64,000 nt of DNA from Shewanella marina JCM 15074 (GTDB lineage: Bacteria; Pseudomonadota; Gammaproteobacteria; Enterobacterales; Shewanellaceae), in NCBI RefSeq assembly GCF_000614975.1, contig NZ_BALM01000006.1:62001-126000 (forward strand). Reading direction: 5' to 3'. Below the pieces are notes generated by a model, which worked only from the letters and a program-made list of their open reading frames with translations, made no database searches and had not been told where the DNA came from. Of the stretch, positions 49,861-59,464 are shown piece by piece. Each line of letters opens with the position of its first letter. The stretch's first letter is position 1. The position numbers and the translations under genes were made by a program.

Positions 49861-50172
49861 TTAAAAAGGTTTAATAATACCTAATAAGATACATATGCTG
49901 ATCAAGATGAAGATTGGGAATTGATACTTGTTAATAAAATTAGGGAGCACTGCAAGTATCGCCAAAATACCGCAGAAAATGCCTGCTTGAGCGTAAAAGT
50001 TATCGATTTGCATTGATAGGCTTATTGCTTGAGTGACGTAGTTTGTGATGTATAGTGCAAATATAATTAGCGCAATACCGAGTATGCCACATACAAGCAT
50101 CAACCAGAAAGCAGGTTTATCGTCTTCGAATGTTTCTTTACAGTTACTGAGTAAATCTTTGATAAATCGCAT
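49861..50172 (-). CDS. Hypothetical membrane protein
   Basis: A 103-residue protein with a short charged N-terminus and about three hydrophobic helices (roughly 22-46, 62-78, 84-101). No family is recognised. No good ribosome-binding site precedes the ATG, so the start is uncertain. It ends seven bases from the nitroreductase stop. Confidence 0.45.
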   Translation of the reverse strand: MRFIKDLLSNCKETFEDDKPAFWLMLVCGILGIALIIFALYITNYVTQAISLSMQIDNFYAQAGIFCGILAILAVLPNFINKYQFPIFILISICILLGIIKPF

Positions 50173-50648
50173 TATGCTGTACGTCCGAGTTATTATTATT
50201 GTTTAATCGTAGGTTGTTTTTAATATTTTCTTATAAATTTAATTGTTTACAATTCAACCACCTACAGTAATTATTATAACGTCAAAATGACTTATCGTCA
50301 TACTGAAATTTATTTGGTTATTGATGCTGATATTTTTATTTATATTATCTAATTTGCTTATATTCAAGAGTATTAAATAAGTGCTAAATAATAATACTTA
50401 GGTTCTATTTATATATTAATGCTTGGTTATATATCAACTTGTAAATGAGAGTTAATTACATTAAATAACTGTCATTTATTATTTTTAGTATTATTTTTAG
50501 AAAGCGTGAATATCAACACAATAAATAATAGTGCTTTTACGGTATAACTATAAAGTTGATTATCTTGGATTGATTATAAGGATGTTGATAACAACATAAT
50601 TATAAATCGATAAATAAGTGATATGAACATATGGAGATGGAACCTTGT
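50173..50648. other. AT-rich divergent region upstream of the sigma-54 activator gene
   Basis: No gene is seen. It contains one small inverted repeat ATGAC-TTATC-GTCAT (50287-50301). It presumably holds the promoter of the regulator gene. Confidence 0.5.
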
Positions 50649-52397
50649 ATGCTGAGTAATTCTCAAAGTTCAGAACTAATGAAACTGCAACCTATGATTG
50701 TCAGATTCACTCATATGTTGGCATCTGTTCTGCAGTTGGATGCTGAAGTTATTGATGACAATTTAGTGAGAGTTGCAGGTACTGGACCTTATCGCAACTG
50801 TTTAGGTGAAAAACCGCTTTCTGGTAATGGTATTTTTAGTCATATCTTACAAACTAAAACAGAAAAAGTGATTATTAATGCTCAGCAAGATCCCATTTGT
50901 TTGGGCTGTAATTTTAGAGATAACTGTCAAGAGACGGCATTTTTAGGCGTACCTATTATGCTCGATGAGCGCTGTATTGGCGTCATAAGTATCGTTGCAT
51001 TCACATTAGATTCTCGGGCTCGTATTAAAAATCATGTCGCTATGTTTTCTGAGTATATTCACCATATTTCTCAAATTTTTGTGGCAAAAATATTGGATAG
51101 TAAAACCGTTAAATCAGAGATCGATGGGGTTTTAAAAAGCTTAATAGAAAACATGGATCAAGGCGTCTTAGTGCTTGATAATGCAAATCGGGTTCGATTT
51201 GGTAATTTACCTGCATTAACTCATCTGAATTTAGATGCTAGTGAATTAACTAATTCAATTATAGATATAAAACCGATCGTGCTTAAGCGAGTGCCACAAC
51301 CGAGTGGTCATCAGCAACATATTCTGACGTTTGGTACAGAGCAAAAACTATTGAATGGTCAATTCTACCAGATCAATGGTCATCAACTGTTTTTAATGGC
51401 ATTTTACCAATCAAGTTGCTGTGAAGTAGGCGATAACAGCCAGACCTTACTCAATAAAATTATTGGTGATAGTGCCAAGATGCAGCAAATTAAGTTATTG
51501 CTGACGCGGATTTCTAATAGTCCTTCCAGTGTATTAATTAGTGGTGAAAGTGGTACAGGTAAAGATGTCATTGCCCACGCTATTCATGATTTAAGCGACC
51601 GTAAAGATCATCCTTTTGTGGCGATTAACTGTGCCGCTATTCCAGAGCAACTACTTGAAAGTGAGCTGTTTGGTTACGAAAAAGGGGCTTTTACTGGCGC
51701 TTCAACTAAAGGTCATAAGGGCTTAATTCAAACCGCTAACAAAGGTACCTTGTTTCTAGATGAAATTGGCGATATGTCAATGAAACTACAAGCTAAATTA
51801 TTACGGGTATTGGAAGAGCGCAAAGTGATGGCTGTCGGTTCGAGTCAATCTACTTATGTTGATATTCGGGTGATTTCTGCCACCAACCGTAATTTTTCTG
51901 AGTTAATTGCCAATGGCGAATTCAGAGAAGATCTCTATTACCGTTTGAATGTTATTCCAATTCACTTGCCTGCACTGCGTGAACGTACTGGGGATGTTGA
52001 ACGCTTTATTAAACATTTTATCAATCTGCACGCGCATCGCATTGGCGTTAATAGCCCTGAGCTTTCAAGCTCAGTATTAGCCTTGCTTAATGCTTACCAT
52101 TGGCCGGGTAATATTCGAGAGTTAAGTAACTTAATTGAATACCTGGTTAATATTGTGCCTGAGGGCGATTCCATTGATGAGGATTTATTACCACCTTACT
52201 TTTCTCAGGTTAAATTAACCAGTGAGCCTGCGACTCGAATTATTGCTGACAGTAATAATATGAGTTTAGAGCAAATGGAATTAATTCGAATTGAAGAGAG
52301 TTTAAACCGTTTAGGTAATCGTAATCTAGTCGCAAAAGAGCTTGGTATTGGTATTGCGACACTTTATCGGAAAATAAAAAAATATAATCTTCAATAG
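50649..52397 (+). CDS. uacR: Sigma-54-dependent transcriptional activator, UacR/YgeV-like
   Basis: A 582-residue enhancer-binding protein. The N-terminal sensor region (about 10-150) has a cysteine set C84-x2-C87-x5-C93; a PAS-like segment follows (about 165-255). The AAA+ domain has Walker A GESGTGKD, the sigma-54 contact loop GAFTGA, and Walker B GTLFLDEIGD. The C-terminal Fis-type helix-turn-helix ends in LGIGIATLYRKIKKY. It follows E. coli YgeV (UacR), the activator of urate catabolism genes, closely. The start at 50649 gives the same N-terminal length as YgeV and has GGAA upstream; an ATG at 50631 is possible. It directly precedes the ygeW operon, its probable target. Confidence 0.9.
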   Translation: MLSNSQSSELMKLQPMIVRFTHMLASVLQLDAEVIDDNLVRVAGTGPYRNCLGEKPLSGNGIFSHILQTKTEKVIINAQQDPICLGCNFRDNCQETAFLGVPIMLDERCIGVISIVAFTLDSRARIKNHVAMFSEYIHHISQIFVAKILDSKTVKSEIDGVLKSLIENMDQGVLVLDNANRVRFGNLPALTHLNLDASELTNSIIDIKPIVLKRVPQPSGHQQHILTFGTEQKLLNGQFYQINGHQLFLMAFYQSSCCEVGDNSQTLLNKIIGDSAKMQQIKLLLTRISNSPSSVLISGESGTGKDVIAHAIHDLSDRKDHPFVAINCAAIPEQLLESELFGYEKGAFTGASTKGHKGLIQTANKGTLFLDEIGDMSMKLQAKLLRVLEERKVMAVGSSQSTYVDIRVISATNRNFSELIANGEFREDLYYRLNVIPIHLPALRERTGDVERFIKHFINLHAHRIGVNSPELSSSVLALLNAYHWPGNIRELSNLIEYLVNIVPEGDSIDEDLLPPYFSQVKLTSEPATRIIADSNNMSLEQMELIRIEESLNRLGNRNLVAKELGIGIATLYRKIKKYNLQ

Positions 52398-52412
52398 AAA
52401 CAAGCAATAAAT

Positions 52413-52440
52413 AAAAAGGAGCTAATGCTCCTTTTTTTAT
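52413..52440 (+). terminator. Terminator of the activator gene
   Basis: A 10-bp stem AAAAAGGAGC/GCTCCTTTTT with loop TAAT, then more T residues. Confidence 0.93.
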
Positions 52441-52705
52441 TAGTTGAAAATAAAAAGTGATCACGATCTAATTAATTATAAAATTAATATAAATATCAAT
52501 TTTTTGATTTAGTTAATAACTAATTAAATTAATAAAACACAATGATGATATCAGAATGATAAATTCAAAATAACTGGCTATCAAATTGGTTTTGTTAATT
52601 GATAACACCTGATAATTATTTTATTGGCTGAATTTTTATTTCTTGACGCTCTGTGTAACTCATTGTTATTAAACAATATAAAAAACTTTCTCGGTCATTA
52701 GTGTA

Positions 52706-52722
52706 ATTGGCACAGAATGTGA
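52706..52722 (+). promoter_or_regulatory. Predicted sigma-54 (-24/-12) promoter of the ygeW operon
   Basis: TTGGCAC-AGAAT-GTGAA has a perfect -24 element (TGGCAC), correct spacing and a weaker -12 element (GTGA for TTGC). Transcription would start near 52733, about 76 bases before ygeW. An inverted repeat TATCAA-N14-TTGATA at about 52578-52603 could be an upstream activator site. The rest of 52441-52808 is AT-rich without genes. Confidence 0.55.
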
Positions 52723-52808
52723 ATTACCTAAGTCAGACGCTTGTTATGTTCGCAAGCACTTCACAACATTCCATCTTATTAAATACGATAATGAATTAGG
52801 GACAAAAG

Positions 52809-53995
52809 ATGAAAAATATCAATACACTGATTGAGGAAATTAATGGTTTAAAATCTGAGTTGCATGATAAGGATTTTCTATTAACGTGGGAACAAACACC
52901 TGAAGAGTTAGAAAGAGTGTTGAAAACCGCTGCAGCATTAAAACAGATGCGTAATGAAAATATTGCAACGAATGTATTTAACAATGGTTTAGGTATCTCT
53001 TTGTTCCGAGATAATTCAACCCGTACACGTTTCTCATATGCTTCTGCTATCAACATGTTAGGTCTTGCTCAACAAGATCTAGACGAAGGCAAATCACAAA
53101 TTGCTCACGGCGAAACCGTACGTGAAACCGCTAACATGATTTCATTCTGCGCTGATGCAATTGGTATTCGTGACGACATGTACTTAGGTGCTGGTAATGC
53201 TTACATGCGTGAAGTGGGTGAAGCATTAGATGAAGGCGTTAAAGAAGGTGTTTTACCACACCGTCCTGCACTAATTAACCTTCAGTGTGATATCGACCAC
53301 CCAACTCAGTCTATGGCTGACCTTGCATGGTTAGAAGAGCATTTTGGTAGCTTAGATCAACTAAAAGGCAAGAAGATTGCGATGACTTGGGCTTATTCTC
53401 CAAGCTATGGCAAACCATTATCAGTACCACAAGGCATTATCGGCTTGATGACTCGCTTTGGTATGGATGTCACTCTTGCTCATCCAGAAGGCTATGACTT
53501 AATCCCTGAAGTTGTAGAGCAAGCGCGCATTAACGCTGCTGAGTCAGGCGGAAGCTTCACTCAAGTAAACTCTATGGCAGAAGCTTTTGAAGGTGCGGAT
53601 ATTGTTTATCCAAAATCTTGGGCTCCTTATCAAGTGATGGAGCGTCGTACTGAGTTACTTCGCGCCAACGATCACGACGCTTAAAAGCCCTTGAGAAAGA
53701 GTGTTTAGCACAAAACGCACAGCATAAAGACTGGCATTGTACTGAAGAGATGATGCAGTTAACGAAAGAAGGCGAAGCATTATATATGCATTGTCTACCT
53801 GCTGACATTACAGGTGTTTCATGTAAAGAAGGTGAAGTGACTGAAGGCGTATTTGATAAGTACCGCATCGCGACTTACAAAGAAGCAAGCTGGAAGCCAT
53901 ATATCATCGCTTCAATGATTCTTAACCGTAAGTACCAGAACCCAGGTTTAGTGCTACAGCAGTTATTAAACGACTACGATAAGCGCGTTAAATAA
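52809..53995 (+). pseudogene. ygeW: YgeW-type carbamoyltransferase, frameshifted
   Basis: A member of the aspartate/ornithine carbamoyltransferase superfamily found in purine-degradation loci. The carbamoyl-phosphate site is DNSTRTRFS (about residues 61-70), followed by HPTQSMADLAWLEEHF near 162 and the late MHCLPADI. Corrected length is about 395, equal to E. coli YgeW within one residue. The native substrate of YgeW is not settled; a role releasing carbamoyl phosphate is proposed. One base is missing near 53680-53684: the first frame stops just after NDHDA, and the conserved text LKALEKECLAQNAQHKDW continues in the next frame. AGGGACAAAAG precedes the ATG. Confidence 0.88.
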
Positions 53996-54028
53996 GCCTA
54001 TCACCATGGTTTTAATTAGCCAGTAATC

Positions 54029-54053
54029 GACGAGAGAAGGCTGTTCTCTCGTC
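54029..54053 (+). promoter_or_regulatory. Stem-loop between ygeW and ygeX
   Basis: A perfect 10-bp stem GACGAGAGAA/TTCTCTCGTC with loop GGCTG and no T-run. It is probably an RNA processing or stability element rather than a terminator. Confidence 0.55.
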
Positions 54054-54081
54054 ACCTTCTCTTCGTTTAAAGGGGTTTATT

Positions 54082-55284
54082 GTGTCTACATTCTCTTTAA
54101 AGATGGATATTGCAAATAACCATCATTTTACCGGTCAGCAGTCTCCACTATTTAGTGTTGAAGAAGCACAAAAAGCACATGCTTTTCATGCCAAAATTGC
54201 TGGTTATCAAGCAACCCCACTGCAATCACTGGATCATTTAGCAGCGCATTTTGGCATCAGTAAAATACTGGTCAAAGACGAGTCATATCGATTCGATTTA
54301 AACGCGTTCAAAATGCTTGGCGGCGCATATGCGGTGGCGCGTTTGTTATGTGAAGAATATCAACTTGATATTAATGAATTTAATTTTGAAACGCTTAAAA
54401 AAGATATCAAACAACCGATGACATTTGCTACCGCAACAGATGGTAATCACGGTCGTGGTATTGCGTGGGCTGCCAATCAATTAGGCCAACACGCTGTCGT
54501 GTATATGCCAAAAGGTGCAGCAGCAGAGCGGGTAGAAAATATTCGTGCATTAGGCGCTGAATGTATTGTGACCGACCTTAACTATGACGATGCTGTGCGC
54601 TTAGCAATCAAGACTGCGGCTGAAAATGGTTGGAAAGTCGTACAGGACACAGCTTGGGAAGACTATGAGCAGATCCCGACTTGGATTATGCAAGGTTATA
54701 CCACGCTAGGTGTTGAAGCGGTTGAGCAGATGCAAGCGATGAACGTGAAGCCAACTCACCTATTTTTACAAGCAGGTGTTGGTGCGATGGCTGGCGGCGT
54801 GTTGGGTTACTTCACTAATGTGTATGGCGCAAATAACTTACACAGTGCCATTTTAGAGCCTGAATTAGCTGATTGTATTTACCGTTCTGGTATTAGTGCT
54901 GATGGTCATATGGTCAATGTTGACGGCGATATGGCAACCATCATGGTTGGTCTTGCATGTGGTGAGCCTAATCCATTGGGTTGGCCTGTACTACGTGACT
55001 GTGCTACCCAATTTATCTCATGCCAAGACAGTGTTGCTGCATTAGGTATGCGAGTGTTGGCTAACCCACTTAAAAACGATCCTAAAGTGATTTCGGGTGA
55101 GTCTGGTGCCGTGGGTGTTGGTCTATTAGCTGCTATTTATCATCATCCACAACGCGCTGAATTAATGGCCAAATTGGGGCTAAATAAAGACTCAGTGGTG
55201 TTAGTGATTAATACCGAAGGTGATACCGACCCCGTGCACTATCAAGAAGTGTTATGGGAAGGCAAACACCCAACAACAGCGTAA
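54082..55284 (+). CDS. ygeX: Diaminopropionate ammonia-lyase
   Basis: A PLP-dependent fold type II enzyme that converts 2,3-diaminopropionate to pyruvate and two ammonia. The 400 residues align from end to end with E. coli YgeX, including the PLP lysine K77 in LNAFKMLGGAYA, TDGNHGRG and ISGESGAVGVGLLA. The start codon is GTG with AAGGGG 7 bases upstream, matching the E. coli N-terminus. In the purine locus it is thought to release ammonia from the ring-opened product. It is intact, in contrast to its two neighbours. Confidence 0.95.
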   Translation: MSTFSLKMDIANNHHFTGQQSPLFSVEEAQKAHAFHAKIAGYQATPLQSLDHLAAHFGISKILVKDESYRFDLNAFKMLGGAYAVARLLCEEYQLDINEFNFETLKKDIKQPMTFATATDGNHGRGIAWAANQLGQHAVVYMPKGAAAERVENIRALGAECIVTDLNYDDAVRLAIKTAAENGWKVVQDTAWEDYEQIPTWIMQGYTTLGVEAVEQMQAMNVKPTHLFLQAGVGAMAGGVLGYFTNVYGANNLHSAILEPELADCIYRSGISADGHMVNVDGDMATIMVGLACGEPNPLGWPVLRDCATQFISCQDSVAALGMRVLANPLKNDPKVISGESGAVGVGLLAAIYHHPQRAELMAKLGLNKDSVVLVINTEGDTDPVHYQEVLWEGKHPTTA

Positions 55285-55401
55285 GTTTTACCGATTGGTC
55301 AAAGTGTAGATTTACCAAGTCATCTAAGTGGTCTGCGCTCAAAAAATAATGAAATGGATTTTCGGTTGTGATGACCCCCAACCGCTTATTGGAGAAAGAT
55401 A

Positions 55402-56612
55402 ATGGCTATTCCTTTTAATGACGTACTTGCAAAAGCTCAAGAATACAAAGCTGATATGACTCGCTTCCTACGCGATATGATTGCAATTCCAAGTGAGAGT
55501 TGTGATGAAGAAAAAGTCGTCTTGCGTATTAAAGAAGAGATGGAAAAAGTAGGGTTTGATAAAGTTGAAATCGATCCAATGGGTAACGTGTTAGGTTGGA
55601 TTGGTCACGGTCCTCATTTAATCGCAATGGATGCGCACATCGATACTGTTGGTGTGGGTAACATGGACAACTGGACTTTTGACCCATATCTAGGCATGGA
55701 AGATGATGAAATCATCGGCGGCGTGGTGCATCAGACCAAGAAGGCGGTATGGCGTCTATGGTTTACGCGGGCAAGATCATTAAAGATCTTGGTCTAGAAG
55801 ATGAGTACACACTATTAGTGACGGGTACTGTGCAGGAAGAAGACTGTGATGGTCTATGCTGGCAGTACATCATCGAAGAAAGCAAAATCCGTCCTGAGTT
55901 TGTTGTTTCTACTGAGCCAACAGATTGCCAAATTTACCGCGGTCAACGTGGTCGTATGGAAATCCGTATCGATGTTGCAGGCGTGAGCTGTCATGGTTCT
56001 GCTCCTGAGCGTGGCGACAACGCTATCTTCAAAATGGGTCCTATCTTAAACCAACTTGAAGGTCTGTCTCATAACCTAAAGGATGATGAATTCTTAGGTA
56101 AAGGTACGCTAACTGTTTCTGAAATTTTCTTCACTTCACCAAGCCGTTGTGCTGTTGCTGATAGCTGCGCAGTATCAATTGACCGTCGTTTAACTTGGGG
56201 CGAGTCATGGGAAGGTGCACTAGAAGAGATCCGCGCACTTCCAGCAGTGCAAGAAGCAAATGCAGTTGTTTCTATGTATGAATATAACCGCCCAGCATAC
56301 ACAGGTTTAGTATATCCAACTGAATGTTACTTCCCTACTTGGGTGATTGACGAAGAGCATGTGGCAACTAAGACGCTTGAAGCTTCTTACGAACTACTAT
56401 TCGACAAGAAACCAACGGTAGACAAGTGGACTTTCTCAACTAACGGCGTATCAATCATGGGTCGTTATGGTATCCCTGTTATCGGTTTCGGTCCTGGTAA
56501 AGAGCCAGAAGCTCACGCGCCTAACGAGAAGACTTGGAAAGATCATTTAGTGACATGTGCGGCTATGTACGCAGTGATCCCACAAATGTATTTACACCAA
56601 CTTAAAAAGTAG
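55402..56612 (+). pseudogene. ygeY: YgeY-type M20 peptidase/deacylase, frameshifted
   Basis: A zinc-dependent M20-family hydrolase. The metal-binding elements are [12 protein letters not shown] (about 78-89) and the acidic pair in QEEDCDG; the dimerisation domain is around 180-290. Corrected length is 403, the same as E. coli YgeY, a predicted amidohydrolase of the purine locus. One base is missing near 55722-55723: the frame leaves after DDEIIGG, and the conserved [17 protein letters not shown] follows in another frame. GGAGAAAG precedes the ATG. Confidence 0.88.
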
Positions 56613-56621
56613 TTGCTTGAC

Positions 56622-56648
56622 GCGGTAACGTTAGTGTTACCGCTTTTT
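56622..56648 (+). terminator. Hairpin with T-run after ygeY
   Basis: An 8-bp stem GCGGTAAC/GTTACCGC with loop GTTAGT and T5. It looks like a terminator inside the cluster, so hyuA may have its own promoter or depend on read-through. A second hairpin CACCTTTAA/TTAAAGGTG follows at about 56655-56680. The rest of 56649-56916 shows no gene. Confidence 0.75.
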
Positions 56649-56916
56649 CTGCCACCTTTAATGCCTCATTTAAAGGTGGGTATGAATGACTAGCCTTAAT
56701 ATTAACCCAATCAGTAACGTGCTGTGTTAAGGCGCAGATTAGGACGATCTTATGGCTAGTTTTTTTCATGTTAATGATGCTCCATTTAATCGTGATGGGC
56801 GTGTCAATCAGATCAAAAATTTCATCATGGCATTGGCGTTTGAATATAAGTGTGAACTGATGAAATTGGCGAGTTTATTACGGCCAAAACAGGGTGGACA
56901 GATAGAGGTTGAAGCA

Positions 56917-58337
56917 ATGGAACAGGCAAATCTATTAATTAAAAATGCCAAGCTGGTGGATGATCGCCAGCAATATGACGCTGATATGCTGATCCTTGAT
57001 GGTCGTATTGAATTAATTAACACCCAAATTGATGCTGCAGATTGGCCCAATATTAAAGTGATTGATGCTAAAGGCTTGTGGTTAATGCCGGGCGGTATTG
57101 ATGTGCATACCCATTTTAATATCGATGTCGGGATTGCTCAAAGCGTTGATGACTTCTTTACCGGCACCCGTGCAGCAGCCTGCGGTGGCACTACGATGGT
57201 GGTGGACCATATGGGCTTTGGCCCTAAAGGCTGTAATCTGCATTATCAGCTGGAACAATATAAGCAACATGCCCAATCTCGGGCTGTGATTGATTACAGT
57301 TTCCATGGGGTTATCCAACATATTGATGCTGATATTTTGGCAGAAATGCGTTCCATGGTGGAGCAAGAGGGCATTAGTAGCTTTAAGTTGTATCTCACCT
57401 ATGGCTACAAGTTGGATGATAGCGAAGTTTTTCAAGCGGTATCAGAACTTAAAAAAGTAGGGGCTTTAACCACGGTTCATCCTGAAAATGATGCTGCCAT
57501 TGTACAAATACGCCAACAACTTGAGGCCAAAGGGCAAATATCGCCACGTTATCTTGGTGTCAGTCGGCCGTTAGAGTGCGAAGCGGAAGCGATAGCACGG
57601 ATGATCAATTTAGCCAAATTAGCCGGTGATGCGCCGCTGTATATTGTGCATTTATCTAATGGGTTAGGGTTAGATTATGTGCGCTTAGCACAACACAATG
57701 GTCAACAAGTTTGGGCGGAGACTTGCCCACAATATCTAGTGCTTGATGATAGCTGTTATGAGCGTGAGGATGTGCTTAAATTTACCCTTAGCCCACCATT
57801 ACGTCCGCAAGCTGAGCAAGCAAAGTTATGGCAAGGTTTGATTGATGGCAGCATTGATACTGTCGCAACCGACCATTGTTCATTTAGTTATCAGCAACAA
57901 AAGCAGCTTGGTAAGGATGATTTTAAAGCTTGCCCTAATGGTCTTCCCGGTGTTGAAACACGTATGCCATTACTGTTTTCAGAAGGGTTATGCAAGGTCG
58001 GATTAGTCCATCACGTTTTGTAGAACTTACTAGCACTATGCCGGCAAAACTATTTGGTTTATATCCACAAAAGGGCTGCTTACAAATTGGCAGTGATGCC
58101 GATTTAGTCCTATTTGATCCGCAATTTAAACAAACCATTAGTCATGATCTGTTACATGACAATACCGATTACAGTCCGTTTGAAGATATTGCCGTGACTG
58201 GCTGGCCTGCCATCACGATTAGCCGTGGTCGTATCGTCGCCGAAAATGGCAAATTCAAAGGGCAAGCGGGTCAAGGCCAATTTATTTACCGCAAGAAATT
58301 CCAAGCTCCCGTAAGTGGAGACAACCAATACCAATAA
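56917..58337 (+). pseudogene. hyuA: Dihydropyrimidinase/phenylhydantoinase-type amidohydrolase, frameshifted
   Basis: A cyclic amidohydrolase with a binuclear metal site. In order: HTHFN (first metal pair), the carboxylated-lysine segment SSFKLYLTYG, histidines in TTVHPEND and YIVHLSN, and the aspartate in ATDHCSF. Corrected length from 56917 is about 473, close to E. coli HyuA (YgeZ). It should open a ring amide of a purine-derived intermediate. The start is chosen at MEQANLLIKN with AGAGG upstream; a frame from 56752 adds 55 residues unlike the family. One base is missing near 57985-57989 (a G-run); the conserved GVMQGRISPSRFVELT lies across the break. Confidence 0.87.
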
Positions 58338-58410
58338 TATCCAGTGATAGGGGTCATAGCGTCCTTACCTATGACACTTAGCATACTGAAGTAGAGTCAA
58401 TGGAGTGAAA

Positions 58411-59319
58411 ATGAAACCTTTAGTTGTTATCGCCCTAGGTGGCAATGCCTTATTACGTCGTGGCGACGAGCCATCAATCACTAATCAATTAGCTAATGTA
58501 AAAATTGCTGCGCAAGGCATCGCTGAAATTACTAAGCAATATCGTGTCGCAATTGTGCATGGTAATGGTCCACAAGTGGGCTTGTTAGCACTGCAAAATT
58601 TAGCCTATGACAAAGTGGCACCGTATCCATTAGATGTGTTAGGCGCTGAGAGTGAAGGCATGATCGGTTATATGCTGGCTCAGGAGCTACAAAACCTTAT
58701 TCCTAGCACCCAAGTAACCACCTTATTAACCCGCGTTGAAGTGGATCCAAATGATCCAAGTATGCTTGATCCATCAAAGTTTGTTGGTCCGGTTTATAAT
58801 CAGCAAGAAGCCGCAACGATTGCTGAAGCGAATAACTGGATTATGAAGGCTGATGGCGAATATATGCGCCGTGTGGTGCCATCTCCTAAGCCACAAAATA
58901 TTATTGATAAAGGCGCAATTGAACAGCTACTTGCTGCTGAGCATATTGTGATCTGTTGTGGCGGTGGTGGTATTCCTGTTCGTAAAGATGGTCAAGGTTT
59001 TGTTGGTGTTGAAGGGGTAATTGATAAAGATTTATCGGCAACACTATTAGCGAAGCAATTACAGGCTGATAAATTATTAATTTTAACCGACGCAGATGCG
59101 GTTTATTTAGATTGGGGCAAAGAGACACAGCGTGCTTTAAACCAAACCACACCAACTGAATTAGCACAGTATCAATCACAATTCCCTGCAGGCTCAATGG
59201 GCCCGAAAGTGGAAGCAGTGAGTGACTTTGCACTGTTTGGTGGCAGAGCCTATATCGGCGCCCTTGAAGAAGGTGTTGATGTGTTAGCGGAGCAAGCTGG
59301 TACTTGCGTGTCTAACTAA
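58411..59319 (+). CDS. yqeA: Carbamate kinase (YqeA-like)
   Basis: Transfers phosphate between carbamoyl phosphate and ADP, yielding ATP, CO2 and ammonia in catabolism. The 302 residues show the family motifs IALGGNALLRRG, VHGNGPQVGLL, the SPKP segment and ILTDADAVYLDWG. With YgeW it could gain ATP from the carbamoyl group of the purine product; that link is inferred. The ATG at 58411 has GGAG 6 bases upstream; a GTG two codons earlier is less likely. A 7-bp hairpin lies in the gap before it. Confidence 0.93.
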   Translation: MKPLVVIALGGNALLRRGDEPSITNQLANVKIAAQGIAEITKQYRVAIVHGNGPQVGLLALQNLAYDKVAPYPLDVLGAESEGMIGYMLAQELQNLIPSTQVTTLLTRVEVDPNDPSMLDPSKFVGPVYNQQEAATIAEANNWIMKADGEYMRRVVPSPKPQNIIDKGAIEQLLAAEHIVICCGGGGIPVRKDGQGFVGVEGVIDKDLSATLLAKQLQADKLLILTDADAVYLDWGKETQRALNQTTPTELAQYQSQFPAGSMGPKVEAVSDFALFGGRAYIGALEEGVDVLAEQAGTCVSN

Positions 59320-59415
59320 CTCAGATGAAATAAAGATCATCATAAAATAAGCTTAACTTCATGTTTTATTGTGTTATTTAGTAAAGAATAACGCAAATTA
59401 TGAAGACAAGCTGGG

Positions 59416-59439
59416 GTCACACTGATTACTCAGTGTGAC
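59416..59439 (+). promoter_or_regulatory. Stem-loop between carbamate kinase and the GltD-like gene
   Basis: A perfect 10-bp stem GTCACACTGA/TCAGTGTGAC with loop TTAC and no T-run. It ends 25 bases before the start codon at 59465. Confidence 0.55.
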
Positions 59440-59464
59440 TTATCTCTGCGTTAAGGTTATCTAT

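Noticed and set aside
56752..56916. N-terminal extension of the hydantoinase-like protein
   Set aside because: The 55 extra residues have no family counterpart, and a better ribosome-binding site precedes 56917.
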